Shown: positions 1 through 9,386 of the stretch, in pieces
How positions within the stretch are numbered: the first letter of the stretch is position 1
Layout: the number at the start of each line of letters is the position of its first letter
NCBI RefSeq assembly: GCF_900314695.1
Contig: NZ_OMWD01000023.1
Coordinates: 3,905-67,904 of the forward strand
Length of the DNA: 64,000 nt
Direction: 5' to 3'
Source: an uncultured Methanobrevibacter sp.
GTDB taxonomy: Archaea > Methanobacteriota > Methanobacteria > Methanobacteriales > Methanobacteriaceae
Position numbers and translations under genes: made by a program
Notes under the pieces: generated by a model
Database searches by the model: none
What the model was told of the DNA's origin: nothing
Seen by the model: the letters and a program-made list of their open reading frames with translations, nothing else

Positions 1-476
1 GGAACTTTATATTTTATATTAGAATTACTAAAATCCTCAAGTATATGGAAACTAGTTGATATTGCATATTTATCGTTTAATTTCATATAAAATAAATTAT
101 GATTAGAATATTTTGTATAAATCTCCCCATTTCCATTGGATTTTATAAATCCAACTGTAAAAAAGCCATCAATATTGGTGAAATCAGATAAATTAATTAT
201 TTTTTCTGCAATTAATAATTCATTTTCATAAACTTTTTTCAACCATCCACTAATAAATGATAAATTACCATTTTGATCTATATTAAAAGTTTCATAATTA
301 TTATTAACATCAATTTTAAAATCTTTTCCAACGAAAATTGTTTTTTTATCTTTTGAAATCCATTCAAAATTAATAGTATCAGAATTTAATGAATTAAATT
401 TATTAAATTTGTTTTTAATATTTTTTATTTCAGAATGCATTAATTTTTTTTTAGATTTAAATAATACAAATTCCAT
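1..476 (-). CDS. Asparagine-synthase-like protein, N-terminal part (cut by window edge)
   Basis: An open frame runs from an ATG at 476 (minus strand) to the first base of the window without a stop, so only about 158 N-terminal residues are visible. An AGGTG ribosome binding site lies five bases upstream (about 482-487). The visible part starts MEFVLFKSKKK and later contains a run resembling the glutaminase-like N-terminal domain of asparagine synthase B relatives: a 'DGFFTVGF' strand, a 'LFYMKLND' strand and 'AISTSFHIL', where the family usually has an 'yaiSTslh' segment. There is no Cys at position 2, so amide hydrolysis is unlikely. The gene at 5757-7901 has a comparable N-terminus. The PP-loop domain would lie outside the window, so the call rests on general similarity only. 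Confidence 0.5.
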   Translation of the reverse strand, partial: MEFVLFKSKKKLMHSEIKNIKNKFNKFNSLNSDTINFEWISKDKKTIFVGKDFKIDVNNNYETFNIDQNGNLSFISGWLKKVYENELLIAEKIINLSDFTNIDGFFTVGFIKSNGNGEIYTKYSNHNLFYMKLNDKYAISTSFHILEDFSNSNIKYKV

Positions 477-857
477 TTTCACACCTCACTCTTAATACAA
501 ATTTATATATAATATCATATATTTAGTTACAGTTTAAATATATTTCTATAAGTTTCGCAAATCTTCAAAAACTATGTGCTTTTTTCTTTTTCATTATTTT
601 GAATTCAATGATTACTATTACATAATTCTTTTGAAAATCATTGTTTTCTTCATCAACGAAATCAAGATCATTATAAAAAAAATGATTTAGACACTGAAAT
701 TTCGCTATGATTTTATTTAATAAGCAAATAAATTATTTTTAAAGAATTTTTCAATCAAAAAAAAATATAATCCGATATAATTGAACATATCTACAAATTA
801 TGAATATTAGAAAATATTTATATTAATAAAAAAAATATATATAATAAGGTGAATTTT
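477..857. other. Divergent intergenic region (381 bp)
   Basis: This very AT-rich stretch separates two divergent starts. TATA-like boxes face both ways: around 500-520 for the minus-strand gene and around 817-843 (tttatatt, then aaatatatata) for the plus-strand gene. I see no further coding potential, RNA gene or repeat. Confidence 0.5.
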
Positions 858-1325
858 ATGAAGAAAAAATTTCTGATATTAATAATAATTATTGCACTTT
901 TATTAATATTCATTGGCTTTACAGAACATTCAAAGACATCAAATGAAAAAAAAGTAATTAATGTAGCCGGCACCAATTTTACAATACCCGACAAATATTA
1001 TGAAAACGGTACAAATGAAAATAAACAGATTAAGATTACTAATGACACTAATTCCTTTTATATAGGACATTATAACGATTCATACATAAAAAATCATTTA
1101 AATGAATATTTCAAGTATTGGCATGAGCAAAATCAGTCAGTTTCAATTCCATGTTCCAATTTCACTGTAGAAAATAATTTAGTTTATAAAACAGTTAACA
1201 ATCAAAATCATGTAATAGGTTACTGGTTTGAAAAAAACAATCAAACTTATTTCATACATGATGGAGGAGATAATTCGATTGAAGAAAGTATCTTTCTTGA
1301 TTTGATAAAATCAGCAAATAACTAA
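858..1325 (+). CDS. Small membrane-anchored protein of unknown function
   Basis: This 155-residue protein opens with three lysines and a hydrophobic segment of about 18 residues (about 5-22), a typical signal anchor. The rest is hydrophilic and predicted to be outside the cell. The ATG at 858 is chosen over the in-frame GTG at 849 because the GGTG of the ribosome binding site (848-851) overlaps that GTG and sits six bases before the ATG. The extracytoplasmic part has several potential N-glycosylation sequons (NGT, NDS, NQS, NFT, NQT). I do not recognise a domain. A TATA box at about 832-843 suggests a monocistronic transcript, and it converges on the ABC transporter genes with a shared inverted repeat between them. 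Confidence 0.75.
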   Translation: MKKKFLILIIIIALLLIFIGFTEHSKTSNEKKVINVAGTNFTIPDKYYENGTNENKQIKITNDTNSFYIGHYNDSYIKNHLNEYFKYWHEQNQSVSIPCSNFTVENNLVYKTVNNQNHVIGYWFEKNNQTYFIHDGGDNSIEESIFLDLIKSANN

Positions 1326-1360
1326 GAAATTATCTGAAATCATGAAAAAATATTTATTAA

Positions 1361-1397
1361 GGGAAAAAAGTTAAATAAATTACTATTTAACTATCCC
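1361..1397. terminator. Inverted repeat between convergent genes, probable bidirectional terminator
   Basis: Arms AGTTAAAT (1369-1376) and ATTTAACT (1385-1392) are flanked by a further GGGA/TCCC pairing at the outside. An A-run on the left reads as a T-run on the minus strand. It lies between the stops at 1325 and 1401. Confidence 0.5.
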
Positions 1398-1400
1398 AAA

Positions 1401-2597
1401 CTATTTAAACTGTATATTTGCTAACTGTTCATTACTTGCTTTTTCAGCATCCTTAAGATAATGGTCACAAACTTTATTAACTTCACCAATTTCTCTTAAT
1501 TTTCCATTATCAATCCAAACGGCTTTATCGCACAATTCTCGAATTTGAGGAATAGAGTGAGAAACTAATAAAACTGTAGTTCCCCCATCCATTAATGATT
1601 TCATTTTATCAGCACTTTTTTTCTGGAAATTAACATCCCCAACACCTAAAATTTCATCAATAATTAAAATATCAGGGTTTACAGCCGTTGCAATAGAAAA
1701 CCCTAATTTCGCAAGCATGCCCTTTGAATAATTTTTAATAGGAATATCAATGAATTCACCTAATTCAGAAAATTCTATAATTTCATCCATTTTTGATTCT
1801 AAAAATTCCTTTTCATATCCTAAAACTGCACCATTTAAAATTATATTTTTCCTTCCAGAGAAGTTTTGGTCAAATCCTGCACCTAATGATAATAATGGTG
1901 AAATATTACCATAGGTAGTTACACTTCCTTTATCAGGAGAATAAATACCAGTAATTAAATTTAGTAAAGTAGATTTACCTGCACCATTATACCCAATAAT
2001 ACCTACCTTTTCACCTTTATATATTTTAAAAGAAACATCATTTATAGCATGAATTTTTATTTTTTTAGATTTATCTCGTTTTAAAGTACGGACAAAAGTT
2101 TCTTTTAATGTGTCAATTTTTTCAGTTTGAACTTCGAAAGTTAAATCGGCGTGATCAACAATTATTGAAACCTGCTTATTATAATCAGGTATAATATCTT
2201 CAAGGAGATTATCAACTTTTTTTTCATCAACATGCTTATTTTTATGAATTACATCAGCTTGATTTTTACTATCTTTTAGTTCCTTGGACACATTATCATT
2301 TTCTCGTTCTAAACCAATTTTATCAGTTACTAAAGTTGCATCATTTTTAAGATTTGAAACAGGTTTAGATATAACATTAGGATTATTAACTTGTTTTTTT
2401 AAACTTCCTTTAGAATTAAATTTTGCTTTTTCTTTTTGTTCAAGATGAATCAAAATTTTATTGGCTTCATGAAATGATAACCCATATTTATCCATAATCT
2501 TTTTTATAGCAACATTTTTTTGATTATTTAATGAATTATCATTAAAAGTTTTATTTACTTCTTTATTAAATTCTAAATTATTGTTTTTTTGATTCAT
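1401..2597 (-). CDS. Polysaccharide/teichoic-acid-type ABC exporter, ATP-binding subunit
   Basis: This is the nucleotide-binding subunit of a TagH/RgpD/Wzt-class exporter for surface polysaccharides. Walker A (GYNGAGKST) is at about residues 202-210, followed by the signature 'NYSKGM' and the Walker B 'ILIIDEILGVGD', then the switch His in 'LLVSHS'. The stretch before Walker A, with 'HAINDVSFKI', is typical of this export subfamily. At 398 residues it is longer than usual because of an N-terminal extension of about 140 residues: a short helical 'IMDKYGLSFHEANKIL' segment (UBA/NAC-like in appearance) followed by a charged linker. An AGGTG site sits just before the ATG. Only nine bases separate it from the permease gene upstream, so the two form an operon. 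It probably exports the polymer built by the enzymes downstream in the window. Confidence 0.92.
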   Translation of the reverse strand: MNQKNNNLEFNKEVNKTFNDNSLNNQKNVAIKKIMDKYGLSFHEANKILIHLEQKEKAKFNSKGSLKKQVNNPNVISKPVSNLKNDATLVTDKIGLERENDNVSKELKDSKNQADVIHKNKHVDEKKVDNLLEDIIPDYNKQVSIIVDHADLTFEVQTEKIDTLKETFVRTLKRDKSKKIKIHAINDVSFKIYKGEKVGIIGYNGAGKSTLLNLITGIYSPDKGSVTTYGNISPLLSLGAGFDQNFSGRKNIILNGAVLGYEKEFLESKMDEIIEFSELGEFIDIPIKNYSKGMLAKLGFSIATAVNPDILIIDEILGVGDVNFQKKSADKMKSLMDGGTTVLLVSHSIPQIRELCDKAVWIDNGKLREIGEVNKVCDHYLKDAEKASNEQLANIQFK

Positions 2598-2606
2598 GAA
2601 ACACCT

Positions 2607-3377
2607 CTAAAATTTGGTAACCACATTGCCCTCATATTTTTTAAATACAATAATTCCAAAAATTAGTATTATCAAAGATAATAATAACAAATTTATTAAA
2701 TTAATCCAATTTGGAACAGTTCCTTGATAAATAAAGCACCTAAATTGATCAATAGCCCAATATAAAGGATTTAACATCATATAACCTCTAAAAGGTTCTG
2801 GAATAATATCTATTGGATAAAAAATCGCTGAAGCATACATAAACATCATCGAAATGACTGTCCACAAATGTTTAATATCAGTATAATACACACATGCTAT
2901 TGATAACATTAAACCCAAACCAACAATCATAACAAATAATAAAATAACTGGAATAATTGAACAAAATATGATAGGAAAATGAAATGTGGCATGTGTAATA
3001 AACATTATAATTACTAAAAGAATTAACATTATTAAATAATTTAAAAATTCAGATAAAATAGCCCCTAAAACAAAAATATATTTTGGAGCAGGAGTTCTTT
3101 GTAAAATAGATTTATTTCCTCTTAGTGCATCCATGGATGAGGATATAGAAGAAGTAAAAAATTGAAATAAACACCATCCACACAAGAAATAAACAGCATA
3201 ATTATCTATATTTCTCCCAAAAATAGTTGAAAATATTATTGTAAACAAAGCCATCATCAATAATGGACTTAAAATTGTCCACATGACCCCTAAAACAGAA
3301 TCCTTATATTTTGATGAAAAATTTTTTTTCACAATTTCTTCCAATAAAAATATATCATTTTTTTTAATTGAACTCAT
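2607..3377 (-). CDS. Polysaccharide/teichoic-acid-type ABC exporter, permease subunit
   Basis: This 256-residue ABC-2 type permease belongs to the TagG/RgpC/Wzm class. The N-terminal amphipathic stretch ends in 'SKYKDSVLGVMWTILSPLLMM', which is the hallmark of the family. About six hydrophobic segments follow, and the protein ends in a short basic tail (KKYEGNVVTKF). The length is typical. It is the first gene of a two-gene operon with the ATPase, and the TATA box on the minus strand at about 3391-3402 places the transcription start a few bases before the ATG. It would form a homodimeric channel moving a lipid-linked glycopolymer across the membrane. Confidence 0.92.
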   Translation of the reverse strand: MSSIKKNDIFLLEEIVKKNFSSKYKDSVLGVMWTILSPLLMMALFTIIFSTIFGRNIDNYAVYFLCGWCLFQFFTSSISSSMDALRGNKSILQRTPAPKYIFVLGAILSEFLNYLIMLILLVIIMFITHATFHFPIIFCSIIPVILLFVMIVGLGLMLSIACVYYTDIKHLWTVISMMFMYASAIFYPIDIIPEPFRGYMMLNPLYWAIDQFRCFIYQGTVPNWINLINLLLLSLIILIFGIIVFKKYEGNVVTKF

Positions 3378-3390
3378 AAAATCAACATTT

Positions 3391-3421
3391 AAAATTATAT
3401 AACTTAATTAGTATTTACTAA
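3391..3421 (-). promoter_or_regulatory. Promoter of the ABC exporter operon with upstream palindrome
   Basis: On the minus strand a TATA box (TTATATAA) lies about 20-25 bases before the ATG at 3377, which implies a very short or absent leader. Immediately upstream is an inverted repeat TTAGTA-tt-TACTAA (3408-3421), placed where an activator or TFB-competing regulator could bind. This is read by eye only. Confidence 0.4.
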
Positions 3422-3829
3422 TATATAATTATTAACAACATGATTTAAATATTTTTAAAATAATAATTTATATTGCAAATAAATTATTAAATGTGTTTGA
3501 GAGATTACCTACTTAAAAATTCACATGAAAAATTTAAATGGTTTAAAAATTCTTATTTTCCCACCCCATAATACAAATAAAAACAAATTTATTGATTGTT
3601 GAAAATCATGTTCTAAATGAATGGGAAAATAATTCTTCAAGTTAAGAGTTTTAGATTATTCCTGGGTTAAATACTCAAGATTATGAAAAGGATGTTTTTA
3701 TTTAGGATTTTATGAATTGATAAAATCCTAAAAAAAATAAGTGTTGATAACAGATTAGAATTATTCAAAAGTTAATTATCAGAACCAAATGAAATATTGT
3801 TTTACAATAATTTAATAGCGTGATATGAT
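3422..3829. other. Intergenic region with degenerate coding remnants
   Basis: This stretch of about 400 bp has no intact gene. It holds a short fragment matching the start of the methyltransferase gene at 17186 (listed separately) and further downstream only interrupted frames. GTGAT at 3820-3824 is the ribosome binding site of the next gene. Confidence 0.4.
3515..3559 (+). pseudogene. Fragment resembling the 5' end of the 17186 methyltransferase gene
   Basis: The DNA at 3515-3559 closely matches the beginning of the methyltransferase gene at about 17191-17235. Both encode a run close to KNSHEKxxWFKN. In this copy there is no start codon and a stop follows within a few codons. It may be the relic of a lost copy of that gene. 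The match is short, so chance or a conserved local motif cannot be excluded without an alignment. Confidence 0.3.
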
Positions 3830-5440
3830 ATGATTAGTACAAACCAACTTAATACATTCAAATTAAAAATGATTGAAACATTTTATGATGAAACATGCAA
3901 AATTTTTTATGAATATTTCAAAGGAAAATATGATATCCGGAGATTTGAATATTATATTAATAGATATTTCAATGCATGGAAAACCTGTAGAATAGATTTA
4001 AGAAATAAAGGGGAAACAGCATCACTTAAAGTCTTAAATGAAGAAATTAACACAAATATTAAATATCCTACTTGGTTTGATAATGGAAATGGATGCATTA
4101 TTGAATCTGAAAATAAAATATTAAATTTAGATATTAAATGCAATGGATCTGGACAAATAGAATTGAATTTAAAAGGTATTGATTATAGAAACAATCCCAC
4201 TACAAGACTTCCAATTTATATTGCCTACAAACAACTACTCTACAATGATTTACCTATTTTTAATGATAATCACTTAACATGGCACGATAACTCCTATACA
4301 TATACAAAACTATGCCAAAACAATGAAAAAATAAAAATTAAAGTAGAATTTAAAACCATTTTTGATTATTTTCCAAAACTTAATGAATTTCAAAATAACT
4401 TAACTTATGAATTCAATAGCTTTGAGGACATCAATGAAATTTACAATCAATTTGAAGACTATATCCTACAAGAAAAACTTAATCTATTTCCATATGTCGA
4501 TAATAAGGAATTATATAAAATCTATTTAAATTTAACAAAAAATTACAATAATCTAATTAATGAATTTAATAGTTATAAAAAGGACACCGCTAAAGTTTTA
4601 GACTCTTATAATCTACTTTTCAACAACATATTTAAATTCAACAAATTAGAACCGACAGCAATAGCAAAATATTCCCGTGAGCTCAACAATCAACTACTTG
4701 ACTTTATCGGCAATGTCTGTAAAAAATATGGTTTGCAATGGTGGTTAGATTTTGGAGTTTTATTAGGTGCTGTCAGACATGGAGGAAATATCCCCTGGGA
4801 CGATGACTATGACATTTCCATGATGAGATCAGATTACGATAAATTCTTTAAAATAATCCATAATGAACTTAAAGAAAATAATCTTGAAAATTCAATTCAA
4901 GTGAATTTAAATAAAAAAGGCCCTAACAATTCATTATTATCATTTATCAAACTGGAATACTTCGATAAAGGAAGATTATTTGGTTTTGTAGATATATTTC
5001 CATATGACTACATTGACAGGACAATTGATGATTATGAACATGTAAAATCTATTTTTTATAATGAACATTATAAATTCATTGATGAGCTAAAGGCAGGCGT
5101 TGACAGGGAGGTCGCTTTGGAAAAGTATTTCAAATTATTTAATGTTGCAAATAATCAGACAGATACAATGATTTTAGGCATTGAACACTTTACTTACAAT
5201 GAGATTAGTCATGAAAATGTATTTCCACTCAGTCAAATAAAATTTGAGGACAGATATTATCCTTGTCCAAATAAACCGAAAGATTTCCTTAGACAGGAGT
5301 ATGGTGACGACTTTATGAAAGTTCCAAAAACTATTTATAATCATGGATTTTTTGATGCTTTATCCCAATATGATGATGTTTTAGTAACTTTTGAGAGAAA
5401 TATCAGTCTTTTAAAAGAAATTAATTTCAGATATAAGTAA
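3830..5440 (+). CDS. LicD-family phosphotransferase-like protein with an N-terminal beta-rich module
   Basis: The C-terminal half (about residues 288-520 of 536) is a LicD domain. LicD proteins transfer phosphorylcholine or related phospho-alcohol groups onto glycans. The signature LLGAVRHGG, followed by IPWDDDYDI (about 311-329), carries the acidic metal-binding residues. The N-terminal half (about 50-183) is a separate module with conserved marks: W-x-TCR, PTWF, LKGxDYR, LPIYIAY and LTWHD. The same module occurs at the C-terminus of the proteins at 5757-7901 and 12939-14456, and a helical linker joins it to LicD. The start is supported by GTGAT five bases upstream. It probably decorates the surface polymer with a phospho-substituent. 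The substrate cannot be read from sequence. Confidence 0.85.
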   Translation: MISTNQLNTFKLKMIETFYDETCKIFYEYFKGKYDIRRFEYYINRYFNAWKTCRIDLRNKGETASLKVLNEEINTNIKYPTWFDNGNGCIIESENKILNLDIKCNGSGQIELNLKGIDYRNNPTTRLPIYIAYKQLLYNDLPIFNDNHLTWHDNSYTYTKLCQNNEKIKIKVEFKTIFDYFPKLNEFQNNLTYEFNSFEDINEIYNQFEDYILQEKLNLFPYVDNKELYKIYLNLTKNYNNLINEFNSYKKDTAKVLDSYNLLFNNIFKFNKLEPTAIAKYSRELNNQLLDFIGNVCKKYGLQWWLDFGVLLGAVRHGGNIPWDDDYDISMMRSDYDKFFKIIHNELKENNLENSIQVNLNKKGPNNSLLSFIKLEYFDKGRLFGFVDIFPYDYIDRTIDDYEHVKSIFYNEHYKFIDELKAGVDREVALEKYFKLFNVANNQTDTMILGIEHFTYNEISHENVFPLSQIKFEDRYYPCPNKPKDFLRQEYGDDFMKVPKTIYNHGFFDALSQYDDVLVTFERNISLLKEINFRYK

Positions 5441-5756
5441 TGCACATTAAACTCTAAGTGATTAAATGAATGAAATTACACTTTTTCAACCTTTGGATTA
5501 TGTGCATCAAGCAACATAATTTACCAATCTGACATTCAATTTATAATCTTTTGTTAAGGATAAAGAAAAATTAACAGCATGTATTGGGACACCTATAATT
5601 TTATGATATGCATACATTAATCCACATAATAAAATTGTTTATTATTTTAACAAATAGTTTTGAAAAATAAATATTGAAAACAGTGCCGAGAGTAAAACCT
5701 AAATAGTTTTTAATATAAAAATTAAAGTATAATATAATATATTGTTAGGTGTAAAA
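5441..5756 (+). other. Intergenic region with promoter of the asparagine-synthase-like gene
   Basis: No gene is visible in this stretch of about 315 bp. It ends in a TATA-rich segment (about 5711-5742: taatataaaa, tataatataatat) and the AGGTG ribosome binding site at 5747-5751. A run ttttaacaaatagtt near 5645-5660 resembles the leader motif found before the adhesin genes at 38598 and 40537, which may be coincidence. Confidence 0.45.
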
Positions 5757-7901
5757 ATGAGCGAATATGATGAATTATATGCAGATGAATTTTTTATAAT
5801 TGATTCCAATAAATTAAATGAAGTAGAAAGTGAATTTTATGGATATTTAATTGATGAAGGCAATTTTTATACAAGAGACAACTTCAATAATACAGTTAAC
5901 CTTTCAGGATTAGGAGCCTACATCAATATAGACCGAGAATATAATGAAATCATCATCAAACAAGATGCCAATGGAAGTTTTGGACTTTACGTGTATAAAA
6001 ATGAAAATGTGTTCTGCATATCAAACTCATTTGTTAAACTATTGGATTATGTAAAGCAAAGATATGCCATATCTTTTAATGAAGATGCCGCTAATACACT
6101 TTTAGCATACAATTATAGTTCTTACATCTATAAACAAACATTAGTGAATGAAATTGAAATCCTTCCAAGAAACTACGTGATAAAAATAGATACTGTTTCA
6201 GAAAAAATTTCATACGAAATTATTGATTATAAAGAAAAAACTGTGGATTTGGATTCACAGGAAGCTTTTGATATTATAGACAATTGGTTTTATAGATGGA
6301 CTTTATTATTCCGAAATCTTAAAAAACAAACAAATAACATTACTGCTGATTTAACCGGTGGATTCGACTCCAGGATAACTTTTTCATTATTGTTAGCATC
6401 AAATATTAATTTAAATGAAATTCATATACGCTCAATAAAAGATGAAGTATATACACATAAGGAAGATTATCAAATAGCTTCCAAAATAGCAAAAGAATTC
6501 AATTTTAGATTAAATGATTTAAGCCCATTTAATTTAAATCGTTACTATTTTGAAGAAAAAGAGACATCACTTAAACTATCTGCAAATATCAAATTAGGAA
6601 TCCACCATCAATTATTCTATAAATATTTCAAAAATGTAAACCCATGTTACTCCATAACTGGATATGGTGGAGAAAATATCAGGGATTACAGCCATGTAAT
6701 GCCGCTTCATGAATATATTGAGCTTGCAGAGTCTTTTTCACCAGAATTAGTGGAATCCACCAAAAAGATTATTGATTATAATGTAAATCACATCAAAAAT
6801 GATTTTTATGGAACTTACAATGATGAAAATGTTGACTATGGGATTTCTAGAGAAACCATTCACACATATCATTTTGGAAGAGGCACTATAGAAAAATATC
6901 TAACTAATGAATTCAGTATAAGTCCACTTTCAGATCCTGAAATAAATAAAATTAAAAGGCATGACGGAATCCATATCGATAAAAATTTATTAATTGCTAT
7001 AATTTATTTAAGATATTGTCCTAAACTTTTAGACTTCGATTTCAATGGAACATCAGAAATTAAAAAAGAAACAATTGAATATGCGAAAAAATTTAATGAG
7101 AAATATCCATTTACATTTAACGGATATGAATTGGCTTCAAGTGAACTAAAAAATACAACCAGAGACAAATCACACAGCCCAATTAGCGTTCGTGAAATCG
7201 ATGAAAATTTAAAAGAGATATTTTTCTCAAAAGCATTTAGAAAGCAATTTGAAATATATTACTCCCCAGAACTTTATAATAAATTCGCAACAAGAATTAA
7301 AACAATGAAATATGTTCCTCTTCAATTTGCATGTCCTGCATTTATAATAATGAAGGTATTGAATGATATTGAAATAAGCAAATTTAATGCAGATGAAGAC
7401 TGGTATGACTGGTTAAATCATTTTATTGAAACTGGAAACGATTATGGGCAAATTGATAATGAAATAATCGAAAAACTATTAATATATAACACAGCTAGAA
7501 TCGACATTATCAACAAGGGTGCCAACAATGATATTGAATTTATTAGTTGTTCAGATGCAAACTCCATTCATAAAAAGCCTGCCTGGATTAAACCTGAAAA
7601 TGGAGGGGCATTAGTAGTTGAAAGTAAAAACAATTCAATGGATTTGAAATTCAGATGTGTTAAAGACGGCAAACTTGATATCAGCCTTAAAGGTAAAGAT
7701 GTAAGGGATAAAAATAGAAACAGATTCCCAGTTTATATAGATTATTCTGAATTTACAGTGAATGGTGCAAAAATATTAAAAGAAAATATCTTAACTTGGC
7801 ATGACAAACCTTATGTTTACAGCAAAAATGTAAAAAATGGTGAAGAAATTACAATTCATGTAACATGGAAACCATTCGACCATCAAAGTACTTTTAAATA
7901 A
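5757..7901 (+). CDS. Asparagine-synthase-like protein with C-terminal beta-rich module
   Basis: The 714-residue protein has three parts. Residues 1-160 resemble the glutaminase-like domain of asparagine synthase B but lack the N-terminal catalytic Cys. A PP-loop ATP-pyrophosphatase-like domain follows, with the motif 'DLTGGFDSR' at about 198-206 (the family usually has SGGxDS). The last 135 residues or so (about 580-714) are the module also found in the LicD and Asp2-like proteins: PAWI, LKGKDVR, FPVYIDY, LTWHDKP. The ATG at 5757 follows AGGTG by five bases; an in-frame TTG further upstream is rejected. Such proteins in polysaccharide loci are thought to form amide or related bonds on sugars. 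With no glutaminase Cys it would need ammonia or another nucleophile. A hairpin with T-run follows the stop. Confidence 0.82.
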   Translation: MSEYDELYADEFFIIDSNKLNEVESEFYGYLIDEGNFYTRDNFNNTVNLSGLGAYINIDREYNEIIIKQDANGSFGLYVYKNENVFCISNSFVKLLDYVKQRYAISFNEDAANTLLAYNYSSYIYKQTLVNEIEILPRNYVIKIDTVSEKISYEIIDYKEKTVDLDSQEAFDIIDNWFYRWTLLFRNLKKQTNNITADLTGGFDSRITFSLLLASNINLNEIHIRSIKDEVYTHKEDYQIASKIAKEFNFRLNDLSPFNLNRYYFEEKETSLKLSANIKLGIHHQLFYKYFKNVNPCYSITGYGGENIRDYSHVMPLHEYIELAESFSPELVESTKKIIDYNVNHIKNDFYGTYNDENVDYGISRETIHTYHFGRGTIEKYLTNEFSISPLSDPEINKIKRHDGIHIDKNLLIAIIYLRYCPKLLDFDFNGTSEIKKETIEYAKKFNEKYPFTFNGYELASSELKNTTRDKSHSPISVREIDENLKEIFFSKAFRKQFEIYYSPELYNKFATRIKTMKYVPLQFACPAFIIMKVLNDIEISKFNADEDWYDWLNHFIETGNDYGQIDNEIIEKLLIYNTARIDIINKGANNDIEFISCSDANSIHKKPAWIKPENGGALVVESKNNSMDLKFRCVKDGKLDISLKGKDVRDKNRNRFPVYIDYSEFTVNGAKILKENILTWHDKPYVYSKNVKNGEEITIHVTWKPFDHQSTFK

Positions 7902-7912
7902 AATCTTAAAAC

Positions 7913-7947
7913 ACACCTTCTTTAGAATAATTAAGAAGGTGTTTTTA
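7913..7947 (+). terminator. Stem-loop terminator after the asparagine-synthase-like gene
   Basis: A perfect 10-base stem ACACCTTCTT (7913-7922) pairs with AAGAAGGTGT (7933-7942) and is followed by TTTT. It lies just after the stop at 7901. Confidence 0.75.
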
Positions 7948-8117
7948 ATATTGATTATTATTTTTTAACAACATATATATAAAATACATAATATATAACT
8001 AAATATATTATAAACAAAGATAATTCAAGAATTTTATAGATTACACTTTAATTTTGAAATTGAATTAAGTACACATATAATATTTAAATTAAAAATTTTT
8101 TCAAAAAATGTGATAAA

Positions 8118-9386
8118 ATGGTAGAAATTTCTGTAGTAATTCCAATTTATAATGTTGAAGATTATTTAGAAGAATGTTTGGACAGCATTGTCAACCAAAC
8201 ATTCACAGATTTAGAAATAATCTGCGTTAATGATGGTTCTAAAGACAATTCACTAGAAATCCTAAATGAATATGCAAAAAAGGATGATAGAATAACTGTT
8301 ATTGACCAAGAAAACGGAGGTCATGCAGTTGCTACCAATGTGGGGATGGATCAGGCAACTGGAAAATACCTTTTTTTAATGGATTCCGATGACAGCTTAA
8401 AGTTAGATGCTTTAGAGTTAACATATAACGCAGCTGAAGAGAAAAATGTGGATTTCGTATTATTTCAGGCAATAAATTATGATGATGAAAAAGATGAATT
8501 TTACGAAGCTGAAAATTACAGCATGAATAAACTTGCGGATTTTGTGGGGGAAAATGTTTTTTCAATTGATGACATTGGAGAAATGTCCTTTGAAATTGCC
8601 GTAACTCCCTGGACCAAATTATACAACAGAGAATTTATTGAAAATTCACACATCAGATTTGCTGAAGGATTAATTTTTGAAGACAATATCTTTTTTTGGG
8701 AAGTCCTATTGCAAGCCCAAAGAATTTATTTTTTAAGAGAACATCTGTTTTACAGACGTTGGTATGAAACATCTTCAACAATGGCTGGTGATTTGAGATT
8801 TACTGATTCTATTGCCATTAATACTATGATTATTGATGTTTTTGAAAAGTATGATTACATGACCGAACGATTTGAAAGCAGAAGCTTTAATAGAAAAGTT
8901 TCTTTAACTTTTTTACGTTTCCAACAAATTAAACCCGAATTTAAAGAAACATTCTTCGATGAAATGCAGAAAAATTTCAAATTTTGGGTTCGTGACAATG
9001 AATTTTACGAATATTTACAATCAATAATGCTTCCAAGAAATAAATTTCTATTAGAATCCATATTAAAAGCAAAAACTGCAAAAGAATTGGATTATTTAGT
9101 TGAAATTTATGATTTGGAAGAGGAAAACCGGGAATTAGAAAAAACTATCAAAACATTTGAAAATAAAAAAATTTCATCCAACACAGGAGAATTAACTAAT
9201 CAAAAAAACAAGATTATCGAAGAAAATAGGCAGTTAGCTGAAAGAAATGAGGAATTAGTCGGAACTGTTGAAAACCTAAAGAATGTTAATAAAAAGCATC
9301 TTGAATCAAAAAGCTGGAAAATTACAAAGCCACTGAGAAGTGTTAATAAGGTATTTAAAGATAAAGAGGGATATGATGAAGAATAA
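8118..9386 (+). CDS. GT2 glycosyltransferase with C-terminal coiled coil
   Basis: The 422-residue enzyme has an N-terminal GT-A family 2 domain (about 4-220): 'VSVVIPIYN'-type start (here EISVVIPIYNVEDYL), nucleotide-binding 'VNDGSKDNS' and the DxD-like 'MDSDDSLK' near residue 90. An 'FEDNIFFWEVL' acidic segment follows. The C-terminal 90 residues form a predicted coiled coil and end in 'SKSWKITKPLR', a motif common at the end of glycan-locus glycosyltransferases. GTGAT lies three bases before the ATG. It is the first gene of an operon that continues to 15592. The next gene starts inside its last codons (overlap 9376-9386), which suggests translational coupling. It is paralogous to the reverse-strand gene at 15639-16886. 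Donor and acceptor sugars are unknown. Confidence 0.92.
   Translation: MVEISVVIPIYNVEDYLEECLDSIVNQTFTDLEIICVNDGSKDNSLEILNEYAKKDDRITVIDQENGGHAVATNVGMDQATGKYLFLMDSDDSLKLDALELTYNAAEEKNVDFVLFQAINYDDEKDEFYEAENYSMNKLADFVGENVFSIDDIGEMSFEIAVTPWTKLYNREFIENSHIRFAEGLIFEDNIFFWEVLLQAQRIYFLREHLFYRRWYETSSTMAGDLRFTDSIAINTMIIDVFEKYDYMTERFESRSFNRKVSLTFLRFQQIKPEFKETFFDEMQKNFKFWVRDNEFYEYLQSIMLPRNKFLLESILKAKTAKELDYLVEIYDLEEENRELEKTIKTFENKKISSNTGELTNQKNKIIEENRQLAERNEELVGTVENLKNVNKKHLESKSWKITKPLRSVNKVFKDKEGYDEE

Noticed and set aside
849..857. GTG start for the small membrane protein
   Set aside because: The GTG overlaps the ribosome binding site of the ATG at 858, which fits the spacing rule.
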